A stretch of DNA of 64,000 nucleotides. It comes from PKWO01 sp036561005. Its GTDB lineage: Bacteria; Pseudomonadota; Gammaproteobacteria; Burkholderiales; Burkholderiaceae_D. This document shows, in pieces, positions 43,416-52,335 of this stretch. The stretch lies in assembly GCA_036561005.1 (NCBI GenBank), contig DATBQE010000140.1:1-64000 (forward strand), read 5' to 3'. Every line of letters begins with the position of its first letter. Position 1 is the first letter of the stretch. The notes beneath the pieces are model-generated. The model was not told where the DNA came from. It was given only the letters and a program-made list of their open reading frames with translations, and searched no databases. A program made the position numbers and the translations under genes.

Positions 43416-44458
43416 TGCGCAACGATCGCCGCTCAAGAACCTTCGTCCTGGCATTTGTCTTGCCGGTGCTGCTTTTCACGATCGCGTTCGGTGCCTTGTC
43501 CCTATTCCTTGAGCCGGTGGAGGGCGGCATGACGCGCCTGGGACATTGGTCGGAACGCGATTTTGGCTGGCATCACGCACAGCCGGCAATCCCATACCGC
43601 GCTAATGGCCGCGACGTGAAGGCGCCGACGGTGCTGGTGCTTGGCGATTCCTTCACCCGTGCAAATATCTGGCAATCTTTTTTGTCCGCCGACGCCGGCG
43701 AGGTTTTGTCCTACCATTATCCCGATGTAGGCTGCATAGGCAATTGGGTCAAATGGGCGTTGGGTAAGCCATTTGCATCGACAGATACAATCGTCGTCCA
43801 GACCGTCGAACGCGAACTTGTCAGCCGGTTTGCTTCGATCGAGATTTGTGCGAAATTGGTGCCGAAGCCGTTTGAGATGGTCAGCGGTACAGTGCTACCC
43901 AAGCGATTCTATTTTCCGCCGACCATGGACGCGGAATTTATCTGGCGTACCGCAGTCAACTCGTTCCATATGCAGCCGGACTCACCCCGAATAGTGTCGG
44001 GCAAGGTCATCAACGTGCCACTTACGACAGCCAAACTATTCTCCAATCTGGAGTCCGGCCGCATTCTGTTTTATCGCAACGATGAATTGAAAAATGGCTG
44101 GACCGAAGAACACTTGCAGGCGACGGCAAGAAATCTCAAGTCCCTGCAAGATCGTTTCGAGAAAGCAGGTATGCACTTTCTGATTGTCGTCATTCCTGAC
44201 AAGTCGACCGTGTACGGACCATATTTTGCCGCAGCGCAGCCGGAAAATAAATATGCGCAGGAGATGAAAGCGTTTGCCGCGCAGGCGGTCAATACCATCG
44301 ATTTGTTGACGCCATTCCAGGCGCAATTACCCGGGTTTGTCGACCTATATTCCCCTAACGACTCGCACCTTAGCGTGGAGGGCTATCGATTTCTTGGTGA
44401 AATAATCGAGAGGCAACTGCTGGCGCAGCGGGGCCATGTGGTGCACGAGCTGAAATGA
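43415..44458 (+). CDS. Periplasmic SGNH-hydrolase-like O-acetyltransferase (AlgJ/AlgX-like)
   Basis: 347 aa. An N-terminal membrane anchor (about 10-33) is followed by a periplasmic domain with 'VLVLGDSFTR' (nucleophile S79) and 'PNDSHLSVEGY' (D316, H318), the catalytic Ser and Asp-x-His of the AlgJ/AlgX/DltD-like group. The start at 43415 is set by overlap with the MBOAT gene; an upstream in-frame ATG lies inside that gene. Probably the acetyl-transferring partner of the preceding gene. Confidence 0.8.
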   Translation: MRNDRRSRTFVLAFVLPVLLFTIAFGALSLFLEPVEGGMTRLGHWSERDFGWHHAQPAIPYRANGRDVKAPTVLVLGDSFTRANIWQSFLSADAGEVLSYHYPDVGCIGNWVKWALGKPFASTDTIVVQTVERELVSRFASIEICAKLVPKPFEMVSGTVLPKRFYFPPTMDAEFIWRTAVNSFHMQPDSPRIVSGKVINVPLTTAKLFSNLESGRILFYRNDELKNGWTEEHLQATARNLKSLQDRFEKAGMHFLIVVIPDKSTVYGPYFAAAQPENKYAQEMKAFAAQAVNTIDLLTPFQAQLPGFVDLYSPNDSHLSVEGYRFLGEIIERQLLAQRGHVVHELK

Positions 44459-44742
44459 CGATTTGATATGTTTCTGCGCGCGCCGACGCCGCCTTGAAGC
44501 GGCTGAAAGTCTTGCTATCTCTATTGATGTTGTGCAAATTCCGACGAAAAGGCTAAGATTGTGGGCACAAAAGGTGCGGCCTCGAGCGGTTTCGCGATAT
44601 AGTAAATCTGTATACCAATAAAAACTAAGTTGGAATCAACGACAGATCTGCGTGAGTGACAATGCCTACCGGCCGGCTGGATTGCAGCCTTTTGACAAAT
44701 CATGGAAGTTCGCGGGCAATATAAATTTTCCTGGAGGAGACG
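44459..44742. other. Intergenic region, no clear gene
   Basis: A GCCGC/GCGGC hairpin near 44489 has no T run. AT-rich leader sequence precedes the next gene. No promoter was assigned with confidence. Confidence 0.4.
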
Positions 44743-45222
44743 ATGAAAACAGGTTACAAGATTGCATTTGCAGGATGCTTTGCGCCGATTCTTTTGTCGG
44801 CACCGGTGTTTGCCGCCAACGACCGCGGCAGCGATAAGGAAGCCGAAGCAATGGTCGGAAAGGCCGTCGCCCTCATCAAATCTGCGGGCCCTGAAAAGGC
44901 CTACAAGACATTTACCGACCATCCGGACGGCGCATTCAAGGACCGCGACCTGTACGTATTCGTCTACGATTTTGACGGCACTTGTCTGGCCCAAGGTGCC
45001 AATCCAAAAATGGTCGGCAAGAATTTGATCGCGATCAAGGATGTGGAAGGGATTCCTTTCATTCAGAAAGAAATCGAGATGGTCAAAACCCAGAAGAAAG
45101 GGTGGTTTGGCCCTTACAAGTTTCCCAACGCTGCCTCAGGCGCGGTGGAAGTGAAGAAGTCTTATTGCGAGCAGGGCGCCGGTAACACGATGGTTTGTGT
45201 TGGGGTTTACAAGGCAGACTAG
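44743..45222 (+). CDS. Secreted single-Cache-domain protein
   Basis: 159 aa. Signal peptide at about 1-24 (ends VFAAN). The mature protein is one sCache_2-like domain: 'AVALIKSAGPEKAYKTFTDHPDGAFKDRDLYVFVYDFDGTCLAQGANPKMVGKNLIAIKDVEG', 'GWFGPYKFPN', 'VEVKKSYCEQ'. Two Cys near the end may pair. Cache domains bind small molecules outside the cytosol; as a free periplasmic protein it may act as a ligand-binding partner. GGAGGAG precedes the ATG. Confidence 0.8.
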   Translation: MKTGYKIAFAGCFAPILLSAPVFAANDRGSDKEAEAMVGKAVALIKSAGPEKAYKTFTDHPDGAFKDRDLYVFVYDFDGTCLAQGANPKMVGKNLIAIKDVEGIPFIQKEIEMVKTQKKGWFGPYKFPNAASGAVEVKKSYCEQGAGNTMVCVGVYKAD

Positions 45223-45234
45223 GTTGTGCTCGTG

Positions 45235-45702
45235 TTAAGAGAGTAGTTCAATAATTTCGAATTGCCCTTTGCTTCTAGCATATTCCGAAGGGGTGAGTCC
45301 GTCATTATTGCGAACATTTTTTGTGCAACCAATACTAAGCAGCTCCGATATAAGGACTGGGCATGCTGGGCAGATTGACAGGTGAAGTGCAGTACAACCA
45401 GAGTTATCACCGGCGTTTGGGTTCGCGCCGGCATGGACGAGGAGGGATGGACAGCCGACTGCTCCGCTGACCGCGGATAGGTGGAGGGCTGTCCATCCTA
45501 TATTTGCCTTGGTTTCCAGGTTTGACCCACGTTCGATGAGAAGTGACACTATCTCAAGGCGACGATTCGCGCATGCTCGATGGAGTAGCAAATAACCGAA
45601 CTTGTCAGCTTCGTTTGCGTCAAATCCATCATCGAGTGCTTGTCGAATCTTGGCGATGTTTCCGTCGATTATGCAGTCGAATAAAAAGCGATAGCTACTC
45701 AT
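45235..45702 (-). CDS. Ankyrin-repeat protein
   Basis: 155 aa, almost entirely ankyrin repeats: 'DKFGYLLLHRACANRRLEIVSLLIERGSNLE', 'NIGWTALHLSAVSG...HAGANPNA', 'NSGCTALHLSI', 'NNDGLTPSEYARSKGQFEIIELL'. No signal peptide. The gene reads as more AT-rich than its neighbours, which suggests later acquisition. The start has no good Shine-Dalgarno. Role unknown; ankyrin repeats mediate protein contacts. Confidence 0.78.
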   Translation of the reverse strand: MSSYRFLFDCIIDGNIAKIRQALDDGFDANEADKFGYLLLHRACANRRLEIVSLLIERGSNLETKANIGWTALHLSAVSGAVGCPSLLVHAGANPNAGDNSGCTALHLSICPACPVLISELLSIGCTKNVRNNDGLTPSEYARSKGQFEIIELLS

Positions 45703-45788
45703 ATGTCACCGCACGGTGTCCCGAGAACTTATTGTCATTCCGACGCCGGGGCTCCGCGTTTCGATCCATGAAATAGACGAACTTCCAC

Positions 45789-47465
45789 TCACATATTCGG
45801 ATAATTCGGCCCGCCACCACCCTCGGGTGTCACCCACACAATGTTCTGCGTCGGATCCTTGATGTCGCAAGTCTTGCAGTGCACGCAGTTTTGCGCATTG
45901 ATTTGCAGCCGGTCTTTTCCTTCGTCGGTCTTGACGAATTCATACACGCCCGCAGGGCAGTAGCGCGCCTCAGGACCGGCATAATTGGCAAGGTTGATGT
46001 TGACCGGGACGCTGGCATCTTTCAGCGTCAGGTGGATAGGCTGGTCTTCGGCGTGGTTGGTGTTGGATATGAACACCGACGACAGGCGGTCGAAGGTCAG
46101 CTTGTTGTCCGGTTTCGGATAGACGATCGGTTCGAACTGCGAGGCCGGCTTCAGGCATTCATGGTCGGCTTTCGAATGATGGAAAGTCCAGGGTGCCTTG
46201 CCGCGCAGGACAACCTGGTCGAACCATACCCAGGGCGAACCGTAGGTGCCCTTTTTCAGCAATGGCTTGACGTTGCGTGCCAGGTGCAGTTCCTCGTGCA
46301 GCCACGATTTTTCGAAGGCTTGCGAGTAGGCCGTCAGCTCGTCGTGCTGGCGGTTGGCGCCGACCGCATCGAACGCCGCTTCCGCGGCCAGCATGCCGGT
46401 CTTGATGGCCGCATGACTGCCTTTGATGCGGCTCATGTTGAGGAAGCCGGCGTCGCAGCCGATCAGCGCGCCGCCTGGGAAGGTCAGTTTGGGCAGCGAT
46501 TGCAAACCGCCCGCCGTGATGGCACGCGCGCCGTAGGAAATGCGTTTGCCGCCTTCAAAGAAATGGCGGATTGACGGGTGCGTCTTGTAGCGCTGGAATT
46601 CTTCGTACGGCGAAATATACGGGTTTTCATAAGCCAGGCCGACCACGTAGCCGACGGCCACCAGATTGTCTTCGAGGTGGTACAGGAAGGAACCGCTGTA
46701 TTGGCTCATCATCGGCCAACCGGTCGTGTGGACCACCAGGCCAGGCTTATGCAATTCAGGTTTGATCTCCCACAATTCCTTGATGCCGATACCGTAGGAT
46801 TGCGGGTCCTTGCCCTTGTTCAGGTCGAATTTGGCCATCAATTGCTTGCCCAGGTGACCGCGCGCGCCTTCAGCAAACAGCGTGTATTTGGCGTGCAATT
46901 CCATACCCAGCTGGAAGTTGGCGGTAGGCTGGCCGTGGCGATCGACGCCCATGTTGCCGGTGGCTACACCCTTGACCGAGCCGTCGTCGTTATAGAGAAT
47001 TTCAGCGGCAGGAAAACCGGGGAATATTTCGACGCCCAAGGCTTCGGCTTGCTGCCCGAGCCAGCGCGCAACATTAGCCAGCGAAACGATGTAATTGCCG
47101 TGGTTTTCAAAGCAGGCCGGCAGCATCCAGTTCGGCGTGCGGTAGGAATTTGTTTCGGTCAGCACCAATACTCGGTCTTCCGTCACTTCCGTTTTCAGTG
47201 GCGCACCCAGCTCTTTCCAGTTGGGAAACAATTCGCTCAAGGCCTTTGGGTCCATCACGGCGCCGGACAAAATGTGTGCACCGACTTCGCCGCCTTTTTC
47301 CAGCACGCAAACGGAAATTTCCTTACCTTTTTCTGCGGCCAATTGCTTGAGCTTGATTGCGGCCGAAAGGCCTGCGGGGCCGCCGCCCACCACCACGACG
47401 TCATATTCCATCGCTTCGCGCGGGCCGTATTGTTCAAGGATGCTGGAGCTGGCGTTTTCCGTCAT
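45789..47465 (-). CDS. Electron transfer flavoprotein-ubiquinone oxidoreductase
   Basis: 558 aa from the ATG at 47465 (GGTGA upstream; a GTG three codons earlier is less likely). FAD motif 'DVVVVGGGPAGLSAAIKLKQLA', 'GGEVGAHILSGAVMDP', quinone-region 'GGLQSLPKLTFPGGALIGCDAGFLNMSRIKGSH', and the C-terminal ferredoxin-like 4Fe-4S site 'CPAGVYEF...NAQNCVHCKTCDIKDPTQNIVWV'. Passes electrons from ETF (fatty-acid and amino-acid dehydrogenation) to ubiquinone at the inner membrane. Confidence 0.95.
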   Translation of the reverse strand: MTENASSSILEQYGPREAMEYDVVVVGGGPAGLSAAIKLKQLAAEKGKEISVCVLEKGGEVGAHILSGAVMDPKALSELFPNWKELGAPLKTEVTEDRVLVLTETNSYRTPNWMLPACFENHGNYIVSLANVARWLGQQAEALGVEIFPGFPAAEILYNDDGSVKGVATGNMGVDRHGQPTANFQLGMELHAKYTLFAEGARGHLGKQLMAKFDLNKGKDPQSYGIGIKELWEIKPELHKPGLVVHTTGWPMMSQYSGSFLYHLEDNLVAVGYVVGLAYENPYISPYEEFQRYKTHPSIRHFFEGGKRISYGARAITAGGLQSLPKLTFPGGALIGCDAGFLNMSRIKGSHAAIKTGMLAAEAAFDAVGANRQHDELTAYSQAFEKSWLHEELHLARNVKPLLKKGTYGSPWVWFDQVVLRGKAPWTFHHSKADHECLKPASQFEPIVYPKPDNKLTFDRLSSVFISNTNHAEDQPIHLTLKDASVPVNINLANYAGPEARYCPAGVYEFVKTDEGKDRLQINAQNCVHCKTCDIKDPTQNIVWVTPEGGGGPNYPNM

Positions 47466-47669
47466 GAGTGTCACCGTATGTTTATTATCGAACGAGTGTG
47501 CTAATTGTCCCGGATTTTGCGTGGGAATGCTAGACGCCTCGCTCTAATCCGTGTTGTTTCGTGTAACCTTGTAAGCTTGGACGTCTGGTGCGTCTCGAAA
47601 TTCATGTCGCATTATCGCCGTATTTCTGCCGGTAGTGCGACGCATTAGGTAGCGAACAAGGAGAATCAC

Positions 47670-48446
47670 GTGGGTATTGAAGTTAATTTTGAAGGCAAAA
47701 TTGCCATGATCACCGGCGCATCGAGCGGGCTCGGTGCGCGTTTTGCCAAAATTCTGGCGCAGGCCGGCGCGCAAGTCGTGCTGGCGGCCAGGCGCGTTGA
47801 GCGCCTGAAGGAGCTGCGCGCAGAAATCGAGGCAGCCGGTGGCGCCGCCCATGTCGTGCAACTCGATGTCACAGACTATGCCAGCATCAAGTCTGCCATC
47901 GCGCATGCGGAAACCGAAGCGGGACCGATCGACATTTTGGTCAACAATTCCGGTGTCTCTACCACGCAACGTTTGATCGACGTGACGCCGGAAGATTACG
48001 CCTATGTGATGGACACCAATCAGCGCGGCGCATTCTTTGTTGCACAGGAAACCGCCAAGCGCATGATTGCGCGCGCCAAGGGTGATCCCAAGAAGCAACA
48101 CCGCATCATCAATATCGCCTCGGTTGCCGGGCTGCGCGTGTTGCCGCAAATCGGCATTTATTGCATGAGCAAGGCTGCGGTCGTGCACATGACCAAATCG
48201 ATGGCGGTCGAGTGGGGCCGTTACGGCATCAACGTCAATGCAATTTGCCCCGGCTACATCGAAACCGAAATCAATTCCGATCATTTCCAGACCGAGCACG
48301 GCCAGCAATTGATCAACACCCTGCCACGCAAACGCCTCGGCAAACCGGAAGATCTCGATGGCCTGTTGCTGTTCCTGGCAGCGGAAGAATCGCACTTCAT
48401 CAACGGCGCGATCATGACCGCCGATGACGGCGCGAGTGCGCAATAA
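47670..48446 (+). CDS. Short-chain dehydrogenase/reductase
   Basis: 258 aa, GTG start after AAGGAG. Classical SDR: cofactor motif 'MITGASSGLGARFAKIL', 'ILVNNSGV', catalytic Y164-x3-K168 in 'IYCMSKAA' with an upstream Ser in 'INIASVAGL', and 'CPGYIETEIN'. 'LAARRVER' with Arg after the second strand suggests NADP(H). It stands before the CoA-transferase genes, so a hydroxyacyl/ketoacyl substrate is plausible (inference). Confidence 0.87.
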   Translation: MGIEVNFEGKIAMITGASSGLGARFAKILAQAGAQVVLAARRVERLKELRAEIEAAGGAAHVVQLDVTDYASIKSAIAHAETEAGPIDILVNNSGVSTTQRLIDVTPEDYAYVMDTNQRGAFFVAQETAKRMIARAKGDPKKQHRIINIASVAGLRVLPQIGIYCMSKAAVVHMTKSMAVEWGRYGINVNAICPGYIETEINSDHFQTEHGQQLINTLPRKRLGKPEDLDGLLLFLAAEESHFINGAIMTADDGASAQ

Positions 48447-48572
48447 GTCTTAAAATGGCAACTGGAAGCGTAGTTGTACGGTATTGCGCCACGGGGTGCC
48501 GCGCCGTATTCTGTCGCCACGTTTGATCTTGAGCAGATTCTTGCGTCCCCCATTTGAATAAACGAGGTTGGT

Positions 48573-49268
48573 ATGAAGAAAGTATATCCTGATGCCAAGT
48601 CAGCCTTGGCCGGTATCGTCAAAGATGGACAGACCATCGCTGTCGGCGGCTTCGGCTTGTGCGGCATTCCTGAAGCCCTGATCGCCGCGCTGCGCGACTC
48701 GGGCGTGCAAAACCTGACCGCGATTTCCAACAACGCCGGCGTCGACGGTTTCGGTCTCGGCCAGTTGCTGACCACGCGCCAGATCAAGAAAATGATCGCG
48801 TCCTACGTCGGCGAAAACAAGGAGTTCGAGCGCCAATACCTGGCCGGTGAACTGCAACTGGAATTCACACCGCAGGGCACGCTGGCCGAGAAGTTGCGCG
48901 CCGGTGGCGCCGGCATCCCGGCATTTTTCACACGCACCGGCGTCGGCACCATCGTGGCCGACGGCAAGGAAGTGCGCGAGTTCGACGGACAGCAATACGT
49001 GATGGAACGTTCGCTGGTGGCCGACGTGTCGCTGGTCAAGGCCTACATGGCCGACAAGTCCGGCAACCTGGTTTTTCGCAAGACGTCGCGCAACTTCAAT
49101 CCGAACGTCGCGATGGCAGGCAAGATCACGGTCGTGGAAGTCGAAAAGATCGTCGAAGTCGGTGAAATCGATCCCGACCAGGTGCATACGCCCGGCATTT
49201 TCGTGCATCGCATTGTGCTCAATGCGAATCCCGAGAAGCGCATTGAACAACGCACCATATCCAAGTAA
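48573..49268 (+). CDS. scoA: Succinyl-CoA:3-ketoacid CoA-transferase, subunit A
   Basis: 231 aa. 'DGQTIAVGGFGLCGIPEALIAAL', 'NNAGVDGFGLGQLL', 'GGAGIPAFFTRTGVGT' and 'MERSLVADVSLVKAYMADKSGNLVFRKT' match the alpha subunit of class I 3-oxoacid CoA-transferases. With ScoB it activates acetoacetate with CoA from succinyl-CoA. ScoB follows after 14 bp. Confidence 0.93.
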   Translation: MKKVYPDAKSALAGIVKDGQTIAVGGFGLCGIPEALIAALRDSGVQNLTAISNNAGVDGFGLGQLLTTRQIKKMIASYVGENKEFERQYLAGELQLEFTPQGTLAEKLRAGGAGIPAFFTRTGVGTIVADGKEVREFDGQQYVMERSLVADVSLVKAYMADKSGNLVFRKTSRNFNPNVAMAGKITVVEVEKIVEVGEIDPDQVHTPGIFVHRIVLNANPEKRIEQRTISK

Positions 49269-49282
49269 TCCGGAGAATCGCC

Positions 49283-49936
49283 ATGGCATGGACACGTGAA
49301 GAAATGGCCGCACGCGCGGCAAAGGAATTGCAGGACGGTTTTTACGTCAACCTCGGCATCGGCTTACCGACCCTGGTTGCCAATTATGTGCCGACCGATA
49401 TCGAAGTCTGGCTGCAGTCGGAAAACGGCTTGCTCGGCATCGGCCCGTTCCCGACCGAAGAGACGGTCGATGCGGACTTGATCAACGCCGGCAAGCAAAC
49501 CGTGACGGCTTTGCCCGGCGCCTCGTTTTTCAGTTCCGCCGACTCGTTCGCCATGATACGTGGCGGCAAGATCAACATAGCCATCCTGGGCGCCATGCAG
49601 GTGTCGGAACACGGCGACCTGGCCAACTGGATGATCCCGGGCAAGATGGTCAAGGGCATGGGCGGTGCGATGGACCTCGTAGCCGGCGTCGGCCGTGTCG
49701 TGGTGTTGATGGAACACGTGGCCAAGGCCAAGGACGGCTCTACCTCGCACAAGATTTTGAAGAAGTGCGATCTGCCTTTGACCGGCGTTGGCGTGGTCGA
49801 CCGTATCATCACCGATCTCGGTGTGATAGACGTGACCCCGGCTGGTTTGGTTCTGGTTGAACTGGCACCCGGCGTATCCAAAGAGGAATTGATCGAGAAA
49901 ACCGGTGCCGATTTGAAGGTCGACGCCGTCCACTGA
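49283..49936 (+). CDS. scoB: Succinyl-CoA:3-ketoacid CoA-transferase, subunit B
   Basis: 217 aa. 'VNLGIGLPTLVANYVP', the catalytic Glu in 'SENGLLGIGPFP' (E47), 'PGASFFSSADSFAMIRGGKINIAILGAMQVSEHGDLANWMIPGKMVKGMGGAMDLV' are hallmarks of the beta subunit. CGGAGAA lies upstream. Confidence 0.93.
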   Translation: MAWTREEMAARAAKELQDGFYVNLGIGLPTLVANYVPTDIEVWLQSENGLLGIGPFPTEETVDADLINAGKQTVTALPGASFFSSADSFAMIRGGKINIAILGAMQVSEHGDLANWMIPGKMVKGMGGAMDLVAGVGRVVVLMEHVAKAKDGSTSHKILKKCDLPLTGVGVVDRIITDLGVIDVTPAGLVLVELAPGVSKEELIEKTGADLKVDAVH

Positions 49937-49949
49937 CTTATAGCCGGTC

Positions 49950-50360
49950 GTGATCGAATCTACTACGGAAACGGGTGGTTGCCTGTGCGGCGCCATCCGT
50001 TTTCGCCTGGTCGATCCGCCGCCCAATTCCTTTGTCTGCCATTGTGCAACTTGCCGGCGCGCCACAGGTGGCTCGCGCGTAGCGTGGATCACGGCGAAAT
50101 CGTCGAATTTTCAATTCATCGGGGACGCGCCGCGCGTTTTTCAATCGTCGCCCGGCATCGAACGAAGTTTCTGCGCGCATTGCGGCACCTCGTTGACATG
50201 GCAGGACGTCAAGGCAAACGACGTAATCGACATCACGCTGGCCTCGTTCGACCATCCCGAACGGTTTCCGCCCGGCGACGAAATATGGACCACCCATCGA
50301 CTCCAATGGGATCTTCCTGATGAACGGCTGACGCAATGGTCGCGGGATTTCGAGGGCTGA
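49950..50360 (+). CDS. GFA/CENP-V-family zinc protein
   Basis: 136 aa, GTG start. Cys motifs of the glutathione-dependent formaldehyde-activating (GFA) family: 'GGCLCGAIRFRL', 'FVCHCATCRRATGG', 'FCAHCGTSLTW', giving two zinc sites. Function in most members is unknown; formaldehyde-glutathione binding is claimed for Gfa. It starts 13 bp after scoB, so may be in the same transcript. Confidence 0.85.
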   Translation: MIESTTETGGCLCGAIRFRLVDPPPNSFVCHCATCRRATGGSRVAWITAKSSNFQFIGDAPRVFQSSPGIERSFCAHCGTSLTWQDVKANDVIDITLASFDHPERFPPGDEIWTTHRLQWDLPDERLTQWSRDFEG

Positions 50361-50392
50361 ACTCTCGCTCCTGATCGGCCTGTATGCGGAAT

Positions 50393-51463
50393 TTATGACG
50401 AGGTGCGTACCGCTTCCAATTCCTGAAGCAAGGTGCGAACCATGTCGGCAGCCGGCATTTCGCGGATCAAGGCCGCGCCCTGGCCCGCCCAATTCGCAGC
50501 GAATTCATTGCTGCCGCGTTTTGACGCAGCAGCGTGCAGCGATTTTGCTGCATCATAAGCGATGGGGTAGTTGGGCACGGCAGGACGATCCGCAGCATCG
50601 ATTTCGGTGAAGTAACGGTTGGTCATGCCGCGCGCAGCACGCCCCGAAATGGCTGAGGTGACAGCGGTTGTGCGTGCGCGAGGGCTTTTGAGCATTTGCC
50701 GGTAAGTCGGATTTGCCGCCGACTCGGGGCATAGTATGAATGCCGTGCCCATCTGTACCGCTCCTGCCCCCAGCGCCATTGCAGCCGCAATGCCTTGCCC
50801 ATCCATGATGCCGCCGGCTGCCACCACCGGCAGGGCAGTGTGGCGCGCAATCAATTGTACCAGTGCGAAAGTGCCGATCGCTGTATCGCCTTGCTCCGGA
50901 TTAAACGTGCCGCGATGGCCGCCCGCCTCATAGCCTTGCGCCACTATGATATCGATGCCTGCTGCCTCGATGATCTGCGCTTCTTCAATTGTCGTTGCTG
51001 TCGCCAACAACACGCAGCCGGCTTTTTTCAGCGCGGCGATTGTCGAAGCTGGCGGCAATCCGAAGTGGAAACTGACGGCTGGCGGACGCGTCGCCAGCAC
51101 AACTTGCAGCATTCCCTCGTCTGCCACGAAACTTTTGTAGATTTCGCGCAGGGTGGTGGGGGGCGCTGCATCGAACTGTGCAAAATAAGGCGCAAGGTAG
51201 TTCAGCCACTGCGCTTCACGCTCTGAATCCGCCTGTGCAGGTGCGTGGCAAAAGAAGTTCACGCAATAAGGCCGGTTCGTCGAGGCTTTCACTTGGTCGA
51301 TCAGCGCAGCGGCTTCAGCAGGACTGCACGCGCCCAGTGCGAGTGAACCGAGCCCGCCTGCGTTGGACACTGCGGCAACGAGCGCCGGCGAGGAAATCAC
51401 GGCCATCGGCGCCAGAATGATCGGGACTTCAATGCCCAGCAGTTCGCAAATCCTGTTCTTCAT
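50393..51463 (-). CDS. Nitronate monooxygenase (2-nitropropane dioxygenase family)
   Basis: 356 aa, FMN TIM-barrel. 'PIILAPMAVISSPALVAAVSNAGGLGSLALG' at the start, 'IIVAQGYEAGGHRGTF', 'LPVVAAGGIMDGQGIAAAMALGAGAVQMGTAFILCPES' in the FMN phosphate site. Oxidises nitronates such as propionate-3-nitronate. TAGGAGAA precedes the ATG. An enoyl-reductase-like role (FabK relatives) is less likely from the motif spacing. Confidence 0.88.
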   Translation of the reverse strand: MKNRICELLGIEVPIILAPMAVISSPALVAAVSNAGGLGSLALGACSPAEAAALIDQVKASTNRPYCVNFFCHAPAQADSEREAQWLNYLAPYFAQFDAAPPTTLREIYKSFVADEGMLQVVLATRPPAVSFHFGLPPASTIAALKKAGCVLLATATTIEEAQIIEAAGIDIIVAQGYEAGGHRGTFNPEQGDTAIGTFALVQLIARHTALPVVAAGGIMDGQGIAAAMALGAGAVQMGTAFILCPESAANPTYRQMLKSPRARTTAVTSAISGRAARGMTNRYFTEIDAADRPAVPNYPIAYDAAKSLHAAASKRGSNEFAANWAGQGAALIREMPAADMVRTLLQELEAVRTSS

Positions 51464-51479
51464 GCCTGATTCTCCTATC

Positions 51480-52223
51480 TCAATTCTTCATGCCGTATTG
51501 CCGCAAAATCGATTGCAACTCACCCGAAGCAGAAAGCTTTTTCAGGCCGGCGCTGAAGTCTTTTTGATATGTCAGATAGTTCTGCGATTTTTTGGAAAAC
51601 GCGATGTACTGCGGTCGCACTTCGAGCGCCGGCCCCATCCATTCTAGCGCATCGGCAAATTCCGGATACTTTGTCTTGATGAGGTAACGCGCCACGACTT
51701 GATCTATCAACGCGAGGTCAATATGCCCGGCGTATAACTTCTTCAGATTTGTTTCGTCAGACGGGACAGCGTCGACCGTCAGGTGCGCGGCATCGAAGGC
51801 GGGAGGGTTGGCGTAACCGCTAACCGTGCCTATCCGGTACGGGGTCAGGTCCTGCAGCGAATTGAAGTGGATTGTATCGCGCTTGCGTTTGTAAAATCCG
51901 ACCAGATTGGGCGCCAACGGCTCGGAAAAGACAAACCATTGGGCTCGCTCCTCGGAGTACCAGAGTGCGATGACACCGTCCACGCTGCCTTCTTTTCCAT
52001 AGGACAGCGTGCGCGCGAACGGAAGAAATTGCACACTCACGCGATAACCCATTCTCTTGAATGCCCGCACGGTGATATCGGTCAGCACGCCTTGATTGGG
52101 CAAGTCGGCGCCATAGAAGGGTGGGAACTCTGTCGACGCAAATGCAATGGTTTTATCTGATCCTGCGGCTGCACAGGAGGAGATAGTCAAGAGAAAAAGC
52201 AACCGGGCGAGGAATTTATTCAT
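51480..52223 (-). CDS. Periplasmic solute-binding protein (family 3-like)
   Basis: 247 aa. A signal peptide ends near 'SSCAAAG' (possible but poor lipobox). 'IAFASTEFPPFYGADLPNQGVLTDITVRAFKRMGY', 'VDGVIALWYSEERAQWFVFSEPL', 'YRIGTVSGYANPPAFD' and 'HIDLALIDQVVARYLI' fit family 3 amino-acid/polar binding proteins. There is no permease or ATPase beside it, and orphan proteins of this kind are common. It lies in the same direction as, and 113 bp downstream of, the amine-oxidase-like gene. Confidence 0.8.
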   Translation of the reverse strand: MNKFLARLLFLLTISSCAAAGSDKTIAFASTEFPPFYGADLPNQGVLTDITVRAFKRMGYRVSVQFLPFARTLSYGKEGSVDGVIALWYSEERAQWFVFSEPLAPNLVGFYKRKRDTIHFNSLQDLTPYRIGTVSGYANPPAFDAAHLTVDAVPSDETNLKKLYAGHIDLALIDQVVARYLIKTKYPEFADALEWMGPALEVRPQYIAFSKKSQNYLTYQKDFSAGLKKLSASGELQSILRQYGMKN

Positions 52224-52335
52224 CGACGTTTTGCAATGGCGATAGCAAATGAGGTGGCGCGCGAAGATGTGGCCGAAAATGGCAATGCCCGGCTCCGGAG
52301 GAAATCATACCTTGAACCAACTCCGAGCGTCGCGT

